From assembly GCA_031280955.1 (NCBI GenBank), contig JAITGA010000037.1, forward strand, positions 41,187-105,186: a stretch of 64,000 nt of DNA, given 5' to 3'. Of the stretch, positions 55,939 through 64,000 are shown piece by piece. The notes below the pieces were generated by a model, which ran no database searches, was not told where the DNA came from, and worked only from the letters and a program-made list of their open reading frames with translations. A program made the position numbers and the translations under genes. Positions within the stretch are counted from its first letter, which is position 1. Every line of letters starts with the position of its first letter. The DNA is from Lachnospiraceae bacterium (GTDB lineage: Bacteria; Bacillota; Clostridia; Lachnospirales; Lachnospiraceae).

Positions 55939-57009
55939 ATGAAATATGCTCTTATTGGTTGCGGACGCATTGCAAAAAATCACTTGATTGCTGCTGAAAA
56001 AAATAACCTAGAAATTGTTGCTGTATGCGACGTAGATTTGCCAACAATAGAAAATTTACTCGATACGCAAAATCTACATAATAGCAGGATAAAAAGATAC
56101 GTAGATTACAAGCATATGTTACAAGCAGAAAGACCGCATCTGGTCAGCGTGGCAACGTCAAGTGGAAGTCACGCAGAAATTGTCATGCATTTAATTAAAT
56201 GCGGTATACCCGTAATTGTTGAAAAGCCAATGGCTATGAGTATTGTTGATGCGAACAGGATAATCGGTATGGCTGAGGAGCGTAATGTAAAAGTCTCTGT
56301 ATGTCATCAAAACCGCTTTAACCTTGCTGTAAAAGAGACAAAAAAAGCAATTGAAAGTGGTCGCTTTGGCAAGATGTCTCATGGGTCTGTTCATGTTCGA
56401 TGGAATAGGAATGAGGATTATTATAACCAGTCTAAATGGCGAGGAACATGGGAAAACGATGGTGGTACGCTTATAAATCAGTGCTTACACGGCATTGATT
56501 TGTTACTTTGGCTTTTTGATAATGAAGTAGACGAGGTTTATGGACAAACTCGTCGGCAGTTTCATGAATATATTGAAACAGAAGATGTGGGTCTTGCCAT
56601 AGTAAAGTTTGTGAATGGTGCAATTGCCACAATTGAGGGAACGGTTAATGTTTTTCCGCAAAACCTGGAAGGAGTCATTTGTTTATTTGGCAAAGACGGA
56701 ACTGTAAAGCTCGGTGGCAAATCGTGTAACAGTATTGACATATGGAAGTTTGCGGATGAACAAGCAAGCGATTCTATAAACAAAGCACTCGTAGAAAACA
56801 CAAGCAATGTATATGGAAATGGGCATATACTTTTGTTTGCAGATATGATAGAGGCAATCGAAAATGACAGACAGCCATATGTTAGCGCAAGGGAAGGGAA
56901 AAGAGCTATTGAGCTTATCTTGGCAATTTATAAAAGTCAGAAAGAGGGCAGACCTATTAAATTACCGCTACATAGCTTTTCAACCATGGATATGAAAGGA
57001 GAGTTTTGA
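55939..57009 (+). CDS. Gfo/Idh/MocA-type NAD-dependent sugar oxidoreductase (WlbA/WbpB-like)
   Basis: 356 residues, GGAG ahead of ATG 55939. N-terminal Rossmann motif ALIGCGRIAKNH and AVCDVD; the family EKP motif with catalytic Lys is VIVEKPMAM. The C-terminal domain has WRGTWENDGGTLINQCLHGIDLL. With the next two genes it matches the WlbA-WlbB-WlbC set that turns a UDP-GlcNAc uronic acid into a 2,3-diacetamido-2,3-dideoxy sugar: it would oxidise C3. A 201-base spacer precedes it; I see no clear promoter there. Confidence 0.85.
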   Translation: MKYALIGCGRIAKNHLIAAEKNNLEIVAVCDVDLPTIENLLDTQNLHNSRIKRYVDYKHMLQAERPHLVSVATSSGSHAEIVMHLIKCGIPVIVEKPMAMSIVDANRIIGMAEERNVKVSVCHQNRFNLAVKETKKAIESGRFGKMSHGSVHVRWNRNEDYYNQSKWRGTWENDGGTLINQCLHGIDLLLWLFDNEVDEVYGQTRRQFHEYIETEDVGLAIVKFVNGAIATIEGTVNVFPQNLEGVICLFGKDGTVKLGGKSCNSIDIWKFADEQASDSINKALVENTSNVYGNGHILLFADMIEAIENDRQPYVSAREGKRAIELILAIYKSQKEGRPIKLPLHSFSTMDMKGEF

Positions 57010-57497
57010 TGGATTATTTCGTTCATGAGTCGTCTTATATTGACGACAATGTAAAAATCGGCAAAGGTACGAATGTATGGCATTTTTGTCACCTTGAATC
57101 CGGTGTTTCGATTGGTGACAATTGTATTTTAGGACAAAATGTCTATATTGGTAAAAACGTAAAGATAGGTAATGGCTGTAAACTTCAAAATAATGTATCA
57201 ATTTACAGCGGTGTTACTCTTGGTAATAACGTTTTTTGTGGACCGAGTTGTGTTTTTACTAACGTTCTAACCCCGCGAGCGAAGTATCCAATGAGTACTG
57301 ACGACTATATTGAAACGAAAGTGAAAGATGGTGCGTCAATTGGCGCAAACGCAACAATTGTGTGCGGTATTACTATCGGACAAAACGCTATGGTTGGCGC
57401 CGGTGCAGTAGTAACTAAGAATGTTCCTGATAACGTGCTTGTCGTAGGTGTACCGGCACAACAAGTGAAGAGTATAGATGAAGTTTTTGGAGTTTGA
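57009..57497 (+). CDS. Hexapeptide-repeat sugar N-acetyltransferase (WlbB/WbpD-like)
   Basis: 162 residues. It starts at ATG 57009, overlapping the previous TGA by one base, with AAAGGAG upstream. Left-handed beta-helix repeats are obvious (IDDNVKIGKGTNVWHF, SIGDNCILGQNVYIG, IGANATIVCGITIG) and the C terminus is AVVTKNVPDNVLVVGVPA. It would acetylate the C3 amino group installed by the next enzyme. The small size and position match WlbB. Confidence 0.88.
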   Translation: MDYFVHESSYIDDNVKIGKGTNVWHFCHLESGVSIGDNCILGQNVYIGKNVKIGNGCKLQNNVSIYSGVTLGNNVFCGPSCVFTNVLTPRAKYPMSTDDYIETKVKDGASIGANATIVCGITIGQNAMVGAGAVVTKNVPDNVLVVGVPAQQVKSIDEVFGV

Positions 57498-57583
57498 TTA
57501 ATGTTTCAGCTTCAATGTAAAAATATTATCGATTCCGGTATGATTATTAGCCTAGCACAGATATGATAACGAAAGGAGATAAA

Positions 57584-58711
57584 ATGCAATTCAAGGATTT
57601 GTCAGCGCAATATAATGCTCTGAGAATAGATATTGACAAAGCAATTGCAGACACAATTGAAAGTGGAAACTTCATTCTTGGAGAAAAAGTTATTGTCTTT
57701 GAGCAAAGGTTGGCAAAATATACAGGAGTAAAGCATTGCATTTCATGTGCAAATGGTACAGATGCTTTAACAATGGTTTTAAAGGCATGGGGTGTGGGCT
57801 TAGGTGATGCGGTTTTTGTACCTGATTTAACTTATATTGCTACAGCCTCCTCTGTAGCAGTTCTTGGAGCAGAACCAGTTTTTGTAGACATTGACGCACA
57901 CACATTCAATATATCACCAACTTCATTGGCTAACGCTATCACCCGTGTTTTAGATGAAGGGCGGTTAACACCAAAAGTAATTATTACTGTAGATTTGTTT
58001 GGATTACTTGCTGATTATGAAAACATAGAAAAGATTGCAAAAAAATATAGTTTACTTGTTTTGGAAGATGCTGCACAAGGTTTTGGCGGTTCTGTTAATA
58101 TGAAGAAAGCATGTTCATTTGGTGATGCGGCTATTACATCCTTTTTCCCGGCAAAACCATTAGGTTGTTACGGAGACGGTGGTGCTATATTCACTAATGA
58201 CGATGCAATGTACGATTACCTTATAATGTATCGCAGGAACGGTGCAACTTTGGAGGATAAATACGATAATAGAATTATAGGTATAAATTCACGCCTTGAT
58301 GCCATTCAAGCTGCTATTCTTAGTGTTAAGTTGGATGCTTTTGATAGTGAACTAAAAAAAGTCAATCAAATAGCAATGTTATATAATGAAAAGCTAGGAG
58401 ACTACGTAAAAACTCCATATATACCAACAAATTACTTTTCATCACGCGCACAGTATACAGTTTTATTACCTGATGAGCAAAGCAGAGATTTACTCCGTTT
58501 GCATCTTACCAAAAGAGACATTCCCACGATGATTTATTTCCCCAAACCTTTACACAGACAAACAGCATTTAATGAGTTAAATACCCAAGATGAATACTTG
58601 CAAACAACGATAAAGACTTCAAAGTGTGTGCTTTCATTACCAATACATCCATATTTAAGTACTGGTGATGTTGATTATATCTGTACTGCTATTATAGAAA
58701 AACTTAGTTGA
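57584..58711 (+). CDS. DegT/DnrJ/EryC1-type sugar aminotransferase (WlbC/WbpE-like)
   Basis: 375 residues from ATG 57584 after AAAGGAG; an upstream ATG at 57563 lacks one. PLP enzyme with CANGTDALTMVL, PDLTYIATASSVAVLGAEPVF split by the substrate loop, EDAAQGFGG and the PLP-binding Lys region SFFPAKPLGCYGDGGA, where Lys is in PAKPLG. It would transfer an amino group from Glu to the C3 ketone made by the Gfo/Idh enzyme. Family length is ~360-380, so it is complete. Confidence 0.92.
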   Translation: MQFKDLSAQYNALRIDIDKAIADTIESGNFILGEKVIVFEQRLAKYTGVKHCISCANGTDALTMVLKAWGVGLGDAVFVPDLTYIATASSVAVLGAEPVFVDIDAHTFNISPTSLANAITRVLDEGRLTPKVIITVDLFGLLADYENIEKIAKKYSLLVLEDAAQGFGGSVNMKKACSFGDAAITSFFPAKPLGCYGDGGAIFTNDDAMYDYLIMYRRNGATLEDKYDNRIIGINSRLDAIQAAILSVKLDAFDSELKKVNQIAMLYNEKLGDYVKTPYIPTNYFSSRAQYTVLLPDEQSRDLLRLHLTKRDIPTMIYFPKPLHRQTAFNELNTQDEYLQTTIKTSKCVLSLPIHPYLSTGDVDYICTAIIEKLS

Positions 58712-58747
58712 TATTAGTTGTTCAACACAATTGTAAGGGAATAGACC

Positions 58748-59179
58748 ATGAAAAGAGTAATAACTTACGGCACTTTTGACCTACTTCACTATGGACATAT
58801 AAATTTATTACGCCAAGCCAAGGAATTGGGTGACTATTTGATAGTAGCTCTATCCGAAGATAGTTTTAATGAAGAGCAAAAAAACAAAAGAACTTATTTT
58901 TCATATATGGAGCGAAAACAACATTTGGAAGCGATACGGTTTGTAGATTTGGTAATTCCTGAAAAAACATGGATTCAGAAAATACCTGATATAGAGCTAT
59001 ATCAGGTAGATGTCTTTTGCATGGGTGATGACTGGGAAGGTAAGTTCGATTTTTTGAATGATTACTGTGAAGTCAAATACCTTAAAAGAACAGTCGAGAT
59101 TTCCACATCCCAAATCAAGAGTGATCTGGGAGGATATGGAAGTGTGTTGAACCCGCCAATAACGGAAGAACTCAGATAA
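58748..59179 (+). CDS. tagD: Glycerol-3-phosphate cytidylyltransferase
   Basis: 143 residues, close to the 129-140 residues of TagD/GCT. Motifs: [16 protein letters not shown] (HxGH-type site), [31 protein letters not shown], and the signature [14 protein letters not shown] with ISTS. It makes CDP-glycerol from CTP and glycerol 3-phosphate, the donor for glycerophosphotransferases. Its partner is most likely the 840-aa protein encoded at 45703, at the other end of the same locus. Confidence 0.92.
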   Translation: MKRVITYGTFDLLHYGHINLLRQAKELGDYLIVALSEDSFNEEQKNKRTYFSYMERKQHLEAIRFVDLVIPEKTWIQKIPDIELYQVDVFCMGDDWEGKFDFLNDYCEVKYLKRTVEISTSQIKSDLGGYGSVLNPPITEELR

Positions 59180-59224
59180 GGGACTGGATAATATGATTAT
59201 TACTAAAAAATAGAGGTGAGAACT

Positions 59225-60160
59225 ATGCCAACCCCGCTCATTAGTATAATTATCCCTGTATACAATGTCGAAGCATATGTTGGGAAATGCTTGGATAGTG
59301 TCTTGAGTCAGACTTACAAAAATCTGGAGGTACTTGTAATTGATGACGGTTCAACTGATAATTCTCGAAAAATAGTTAAAGAATATGAAAAAAGAGATTC
59401 ACGGATAAGATTGTTTAGTCAAAAAAATTACGGAGTAAGTTCAGCTTTAAATGTTGGACTAGAAAATTTCACCGGAGATTGGTTGGGATTTGTTGATTCT
59501 GATGATTGGATTGAGCCTAATATGTTTGAGGTACTTCTTAATAATATTGATGGTGTGGACATAGTAATTTGTTCATATTATCGAGATACTGCCTTACAAT
59601 CTGAAGTGATACAAAACAAAACAGAAATAAAGGAACAGATTATATCATCAGAAAACATGCTCATTTATCCGCTTATACGTGATTACTATATGGGTTTTTG
59701 CGGATATGTGTGGAACAAGATGTTTTCTGCAGAAGTAGTCAAAAACAGTCGTATTTATTTTGATGAAAAGATAAGTTATGCGGAGGATGTTTTGTTCTAC
59801 GAAGTACTTGTGTCAAAGCAAAAATGCACAGGTGTTTATGTTGATATTCCGCTTTACCATTATCTGAAACGAGATGGAGCCATCACACAATCTGAATCTT
59901 ATGAAATAAAAACTGACGTTCTGATAGTCTATAAAAAGGTCGAGGAACTGCTTCCTAATATACACAAATACTGGGCGCGGGGGTTTTATTGCTATCATGC
60001 AAGTGTTATTGCTGAGTTAGCCATAAAAAAGGGCGATAGAGAAATGTTAAAAATAATGCAAAAGGAAATAGACGTACATTATGATGATTATGTACGCACA
60101 AATGAGGCGTTTCCCGAAAAAATCATGCGAATAGATGATTTGTTGTTACAGACTTTATAG
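59225..60160 (+). CDS. Family 2 glycosyltransferase
   Basis: 311 residues from ATG 59225, with GAGGTGA upstream; the GTG at 59216 lacks a suitable site. GT-A fold with ISIIIPVYNVEAYVGKCL, NLEVLVIDDGSTDNS and the metal-binding DSDDWIEP. The later EDVLFYEVLV gives the catalytic-base region of GT2 enzymes. No multipass membrane region, so it adds single sugars. The stop abuts the next start. Confidence 0.92.
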   Translation: MPTPLISIIIPVYNVEAYVGKCLDSVLSQTYKNLEVLVIDDGSTDNSRKIVKEYEKRDSRIRLFSQKNYGVSSALNVGLENFTGDWLGFVDSDDWIEPNMFEVLLNNIDGVDIVICSYYRDTALQSEVIQNKTEIKEQIISSENMLIYPLIRDYYMGFCGYVWNKMFSAEVVKNSRIYFDEKISYAEDVLFYEVLVSKQKCTGVYVDIPLYHYLKRDGAITQSESYEIKTDVLIVYKKVEELLPNIHKYWARGFYCYHASVIAELAIKKGDREMLKIMQKEIDVHYDDYVRTNEAFPEKIMRIDDLLLQTL

Positions 60161-61261
60161 ATGGGAGAACTCGTGTTTGAACTTGAAAAGCTAAAAGGAA
60201 AACCAATTGTTTTATTCGGTGCAGGAAATGAAGGTGTATGTGCTGCTGATTTTCTCAAACGAAATAAACTAATCCCGGTTTGCTTTTGTGATAATTACAA
60301 ACAAGGAGAAAAGGCAGGATTGCCAATTAAGACCCTTGATGAAACGATACGAAGTTTTCCTGATGCGCAATTCATTGTTACCGCAATAGGTTATATGAAC
60401 GAGATAGTGAGGGAGCTGAAGGAATTCGGAGTGAATGAAACCAAGATAGTGATGGATTTCAAAGTACATCTTATTAAACAGACTTATCTATCATATTATG
60501 AAATCAATATTGTTGACCATTGTAACATTAGTTGTATGGGTTGTTCACATTTCTCACCTATCGCTGAGGAACGAGTAAGCTCCTTAGAAACCGTTCAAAA
60601 TGATTTACACAGAATGTCAGAACTAACAGCTGGGAATGTAGATGAAATACATATTTTGGGTGGGGAACCGCTGTTGCATCCTGATTTGGAAGACATTTTG
60701 ATAACTGCACGTGAGGTTTTTCCTCACACAGTAATTTCAATAATATCAAATGGAGTTCGTTTACTACAACAGGAAGAAAGGTTTTGGAATGTTTGCAGAA
60801 ATAATCAGATAACTGTAGAGGTAACGAAGTATCCAATCAATCTGGATTATGGTGATATAATGAAAACCATAGAGAACAAAGACATTGCCTTTAAGTTTCA
60901 CAGTTATACAGGGAAAGCGACGAAGACATTATACAAAATGCCACTTGATATCGAGGGAAGCCAGGATATAGAGCTAAGTTTTAGTAGTTGCACTCTTGCA
61001 AATCGTTGGATAGCTTTGATGGACGGAAAAATGTATACTTGTCAGATAGCACCGAATATACATCACTTTAACAAAAAATTTGGTACAAATATGAATCTGG
61101 ATAATGAAGATTATATTGATATTTATAAGGTAGAAAGTATCGATGAGATACTATCTTTTCTCAGTACCCCCAAACCGTTTTGTAAATATTGTAAGACTAC
61201 GGAGGTAATCAACGCTCTTCCGTGGCAACCATCAAGGAAGGAAATGAACGAATGGACGTAG
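60161..61261 (+). CDS. Radical SAM protein with N-terminal Rossmann-like module
   Basis: 366 residues from ATG 60161, directly after the GT2 stop; GTG 60173, four codons in, has GGGAG and is an alternative. Residues ~10-105 are the shared module (PIVLFGAGNEGVCAADFL, VCFCDNYKQGEK, FIVTAIGYMNEIV). The Cx3Cx2C motif CNISCMGCSHF binds the radical SAM cluster, and ILGGEPLLHPDL is the GGE motif. A C-terminal FCKYCKT may hold extra Fe-S. With the adjacent aldo/keto reductase it could form a sugar-modifying pair, which is inference. Confidence 0.85.
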   Translation: MGELVFELEKLKGKPIVLFGAGNEGVCAADFLKRNKLIPVCFCDNYKQGEKAGLPIKTLDETIRSFPDAQFIVTAIGYMNEIVRELKEFGVNETKIVMDFKVHLIKQTYLSYYEINIVDHCNISCMGCSHFSPIAEERVSSLETVQNDLHRMSELTAGNVDEIHILGGEPLLHPDLEDILITAREVFPHTVISIISNGVRLLQQEERFWNVCRNNQITVEVTKYPINLDYGDIMKTIENKDIAFKFHSYTGKATKTLYKMPLDIEGSQDIELSFSSCTLANRWIALMDGKMYTCQIAPNIHHFNKKFGTNMNLDNEDYIDIYKVESIDEILSFLSTPKPFCKYCKTTEVINALPWQPSRKEMNEWT

Positions 61262-61279
61262 GAATAAGGGTTAGGAGCT

Positions 61280-62794
61280 ATGCAAATGAGCGTGTTAAGT
61301 AACTGTTTCCCATTGGGTCTGGGGACATCACGCTTGCCGATAAAGAGTGCCAAAGATACTGAGGGTATAGAAAAATCATCACAACTAATCTTGAAAGCAC
61401 TTGATTTTGGTGTGAATTATATTGACACTTCTTATCCTTATTCCGGCGGTGGAGCTCACTTAGCACTAAAGCATGCCTTTGAACAGACTGAAAAGCCTTA
61501 TACTGTTACTGTTAAGGTAATTCACCAATCAGACAAAACCGCTGATGAAGCAAGACGTAGGGTAGAACGGCAATTTAAATCACTTGGAATAGATAGAGCG
61601 GCGTTCTTTGTGTGTTGGTGTATTACCAGCTATAAGCAATTCTTAGAAATTATGAACAAGGGTGGCGTTTATGAGGGGGCGTTAAAACTAAAAGATGAGG
61701 GAATAATTGACCATATCTGCTGTTCGCTTCATGCTTCTATGAAGGATTCAATAAAAATCATAGAAAGTGGCGTGTTTGCGGCAGCAACGATTTCTTTCAA
61801 TTTCACCAATGCAATCCAAACCATCCCCATCCTAGATACAGCAGTTAAACATAATGTGGACGTTGCGATTATGAATCCTTTAGGTGGTGGTGGAATAGTT
61901 CAAAATCCCGGCTTTTTTTCGTTCGTACAAGCAAATAATGAAAGTGTTGCAGCGTCAGCATTACGATTTGCATACTCGCATTCTGCGGTGAAAGTTGTTC
62001 TATCGGGTCTTAATAATGATAACGAGTTAGAAGAAAATCATGAGGCATTAACCAATAAAACAAAGGAGTTGGATTCAGAAAGACTAGTACGTGTCATGAG
62101 TGGCGTTAAAAGCATAGATGGATTTTGTGTTAATTGTCACTATTGCAATAGCTGTCATGTGGGGATTCCTGTATCGGAGCTTATGAGTAAACGTAATCGC
62201 CTGTTGTTTGGCAGTATTTCTAATCAAGACTACCGAAGAACGAACTTAGAACTCAATCAAAATATATATCTTTTCCAAGGTCAAGCAGGAGAAGAGGGTA
62301 GTGGGGAATGGTTTCCGGAGTCATCAGTAAATCCCTGTATCCGCTGTGGTCAATGTGAAACGAAGTGTACACAAAAACTTAAAATAATAGAGTCGATAGA
62401 TGATATATATAATCGCACCGACCAATGCGGTTTTTCAATAAAGGCTCGCAGGAATAGACTACAAGAATTATTGTTTGAAAAAGACTACAAAAAAGTCGGA
62501 TTATATCCAAAAGATAGATTTGCCGATATGGTTATGAAACTGTATGAGCGTTTTTTTGGAACCCCTGATTTTGAATGGGTAACGTTCAATTCTGATTCAT
62601 CAATGTGGGGTAGGGTAATTGATGGGCTTAAAGTTGACGCTCCTCATGACATACTTTTAATTAGACCAGATATCATTATAGTGTGCAACTACACTTATGA
62701 AACAGAGATATATAATGATTTGAAGAAATACGAGGCTGATGGAATAAAAATTGTAAAGCTACATCGAGAAGCAGACGTTCCGTGGGTTTTCTAA
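61280..62794 (+). CDS. Aldo/keto reductase with Fe-S motifs and a C-terminal Rossmann-like module
   Basis: 504 residues, TAGGAG before ATG 61280. The barrel (1-280) keeps Asp and Tyr of the tetrad in NYIDTSYPYSGGG and Lys in VTVKVIHQ, while the His region reads FFVCW. It then has two Cys clusters, CVNCHYCNSCHVG and CIRCGQCETKCTQ, and a last ~85 residues (LRPDIIIVCNYTYETEI plus a helix-strand) like the back half of the module seen N-terminally in four other proteins of this locus. It lies 18 bases after a radical SAM gene; a two-electron sugar reductase role is inferred. Confidence 0.82.
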   Translation: MQMSVLSNCFPLGLGTSRLPIKSAKDTEGIEKSSQLILKALDFGVNYIDTSYPYSGGGAHLALKHAFEQTEKPYTVTVKVIHQSDKTADEARRRVERQFKSLGIDRAAFFVCWCITSYKQFLEIMNKGGVYEGALKLKDEGIIDHICCSLHASMKDSIKIIESGVFAAATISFNFTNAIQTIPILDTAVKHNVDVAIMNPLGGGGIVQNPGFFSFVQANNESVAASALRFAYSHSAVKVVLSGLNNDNELEENHEALTNKTKELDSERLVRVMSGVKSIDGFCVNCHYCNSCHVGIPVSELMSKRNRLLFGSISNQDYRRTNLELNQNIYLFQGQAGEEGSGEWFPESSVNPCIRCGQCETKCTQKLKIIESIDDIYNRTDQCGFSIKARRNRLQELLFEKDYKKVGLYPKDRFADMVMKLYERFFGTPDFEWVTFNSDSSMWGRVIDGLKVDAPHDILLIRPDIIIVCNYTYETEIYNDLKKYEADGIKIVKLHREADVPWVF

Positions 62795-62852
62795 GAGGAA
62801 TGTTTAATAGAAGATATGATTAACAGTATTACCCACTCATTAAAAAGTTGTC

Positions 62853-62933
62853 TATATCGCCCTTAGTAATGACATGGACAGTTATAAGGATGTGCTTGGT
62901 CTTTATGTGGGTGTAAACGAGAGCGGCAAGTAT
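62853..62933 (+). pseudogene. IS256-type transposase fragment
   Basis: A 27-codon stretch reads YIALSNDMDSYKDVLGLYVG then NESGKY, matching the conserved VYIALGI...KDVLGLWIGENES region of IS256/Mutator transposases. No start, no DDE residues and no continuation are present. The rest of the 249-base interval 62795-63043 shows nothing recognisable. Confidence 0.65.
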
Positions 62934-63043
62934 TGTTCTCAGCGGGAGCGTGTAGGTTTATCACAGGATGGTAATTTACAGAGATAATTTCATACGTCAG
63001 TTTTTACACCCCCAAGTTAAGCATTATAGGTATTGATAGTTTA

Positions 63044-64000
63044 TCATGTATGTTCAAATGTATTTTCATCAAAACTATATAACTGAAGTAACTCTTCCTG
63101 ATAGTTAGTATCAATAAGACTGCGCTTTAACTCATCGAGCATGTTGTTTCTTAGTAAGTGTTCATTGAGACGGTTGACAGATGACTTTCCTTGACTTAGT
63201 CCTAGACTCAGTCCTTGACTTAGTCCTTGACTCAATCCTTCCAACCTGCCGTCCAATCTACCCTCTTCCCAACCTATCTCTCGTCCCTCTTCAATTTTGT
63301 CATAATCACGCAGAGTCGATAACATATAGTCTCCCTCCATTACTCTATTCATTTTTATACTACTCACCTGCCGATGAACCAGCTTCACCCAGTCACTTTC
63401 GAGTTGTGAGGGGTAAGTGTCATTACTGTTCTTCACATATGCGAGGAACTCCATCATTTCGTTACTGATACCATTGTGTATTTTCCATTCAGTATTGAGG
63501 AATACTGTATATGTCTCATCACCAAGCACCAAATCAGGCTCTTGATGACATATTCTCTCGAAAGTATACATATGCCGTCCACGTCCAAACAAGTCGAAGG
63601 TACAGATGAAGATAACAAACGCCTTGGTTAGGTCTTTGTACTTACTTCCTTTTTCTGCTTCTCTTGTATCCATTATACTGTGATAATAACGGGCTCGCTT
63701 GGGTAAATCTCTCTTCCTTCCATTTTGCATTTCGCAGTTGTAGATATTGCCTTCCACATCTCTTATATACACATCGAGCCTTACTCCCTTTTGCTCATGG
63801 CTTGATTTGATGGTATACTCCACTATCGGTATCTCAATACTCTCAATTTGGATACCCAGAATCTTTTCTAAGGTAATTCGACAGACCTCAGGGTTGCTCA
63901 TCACCATGCCAAACAGGAAGTCATCTGACAGATTGAGGTTCTGGAACTCTTTCTTTTTTCGTTCTTGTAACTCCGGTGGTATTTCAATGTCACTTGTTTC
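63044..64000 (-). CDS. Rpn-type PD-(D/E)XK nuclease/transposase family protein (5' partial)
   Basis: The frame is open to base 64000, so the start is outside the window. The visible 5' end reads NLNLSDDFLFGMVM, the usual beginning of Rpn (recombination-promoting nuclease) family proteins. The nuclease core is GVRLDVYIRD followed by NCEMQNGRKRDLPKRARYY, giving the Asp/Glu-x-Gln pattern. The C-terminal tail has EEGREIGWEEGRLDGRLEG and four tandem GLSQ-type repeats before a helical end. In known relatives the nuclease domain cuts DNA and promotes recombination; the repeats vary in number. It is next to an IS remnant. Confidence 0.88.
   Translation of the reverse strand, partial: ETSDIEIPPELQERKKKEFQNLNLSDDFLFGMVMSNPEVCRITLEKILGIQIESIEIPIVEYTIKSSHEQKGVRLDVYIRDVEGNIYNCEMQNGRKRDLPKRARYYHSIMDTREAEKGSKYKDLTKAFVIFICTFDLFGRGRHMYTFERICHQEPDLVLGDETYTVFLNTEWKIHNGISNEMMEFLAYVKNSNDTYPSQLESDWVKLVHRQVSSIKMNRVMEGDYMLSTLRDYDKIEEGREIGWEEGRLDGRLEGLSQGLSQGLSLGLSQGKSSVNRLNEHLLRNNMLDELKRSLIDTNYQEELLQLYSFDENTFEHT
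63191..63238. repeat. 12-bp tandem repeat inside the Rpn-like gene
   Basis: Four consecutive 12-base units (TTGACTTAGTCC and close variants) encode GLSQ-GLSQ-GLSL-GLSQ. Each unit keeps the frame, so copy-number change would alter only repeat length. Confidence 0.9.

Noticed and set aside
63191..63238. 12-bp repeats as a CRISPR array or attachment site
   Set aside because: They are in-frame coding repeats within the Rpn-like gene.

Overview
The window looks like a chromosomal segment of an anaerobic, low-to-moderate GC Firmicute, probably of the Clostridia. Supporting signs are strong AGGAGG-type ribosome binding sites, a [FeFe]-hydrogenase-type sensor, DUF3798 lipoprotein ABC transport genes, the uppS-cdsA-dxr-rseP order, CDP-glycerol chemistry and lipoprotein-type rather than outer-membrane proteins. 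I cannot name the genus. The glycan locus from about 45.7 kb to the right end is visibly more AT-rich than the left part, which suggests a separate acquisition history.

Layout. 1-1467: 3' part of a soluble [FeFe]-hydrogenase-like/chemoreceptor fusion. 1.6-6.8 kb: promoter and operon for a DUF3798 ABC importer (lipoprotein, double ATPase, two permeases) with two intergenic hairpins after the lipoprotein gene. 6.9-10.8 kb: envelope core genes uppS, cdsA, dxr, rseP. 11-16.5 kb: pepD, a degenerate PP2C-like protein paired with a membrane Ser/Thr kinase, and a beta-lactamase-fold hydrolase. 16.5-22.2 kb: a patchy region with a long palindromic repeat, a candidate ~390-nt structured RNA, a small hypothetical gene, an AbiEii-type nucleotidyltransferase pair, decayed fragments, a MagIII-like DNA glycosylase, a LytTR regulator and a small membrane protein. 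22.2-28.5 kb: a hybrid histidine kinase, a degenerate aldo/keto reductase with Fe-S motifs and a leaderless GH9-like protein.

28.6-44.2 kb holds six consecutive minus-strand genes (2030, 394, 301, 1109, 528 and 814 aa), tightly packed and mostly unlike characterised families. I recognise a DUF6603-like region in the giant protein and a Gly-rich plus C-terminal Hint architecture in the last one. No signal peptides are evident. This is the best candidate for an undescribed multi-component system. A DUF4143 ATPase gene lies directly upstream on the same strand.

45.7-62.8 kb is a one-directional surface-glycan locus. It has a glycerophosphotransferase-like protein with a propeller-like tail, TagD, a WbpG-type amidotransferase, four glycosyltransferase-type proteins, a methyltransferase, a WlbA/WlbB/WlbC-like set for a 2,3-diamino sugar, two radical SAM proteins and an aldo/keto reductase. 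Five proteins of this locus carry a similar Rossmann-like accessory module. The right edge has an IS256-type transposase remnant and a partial Rpn/PD-(D/E)XK gene with a tandem GLSQ repeat.
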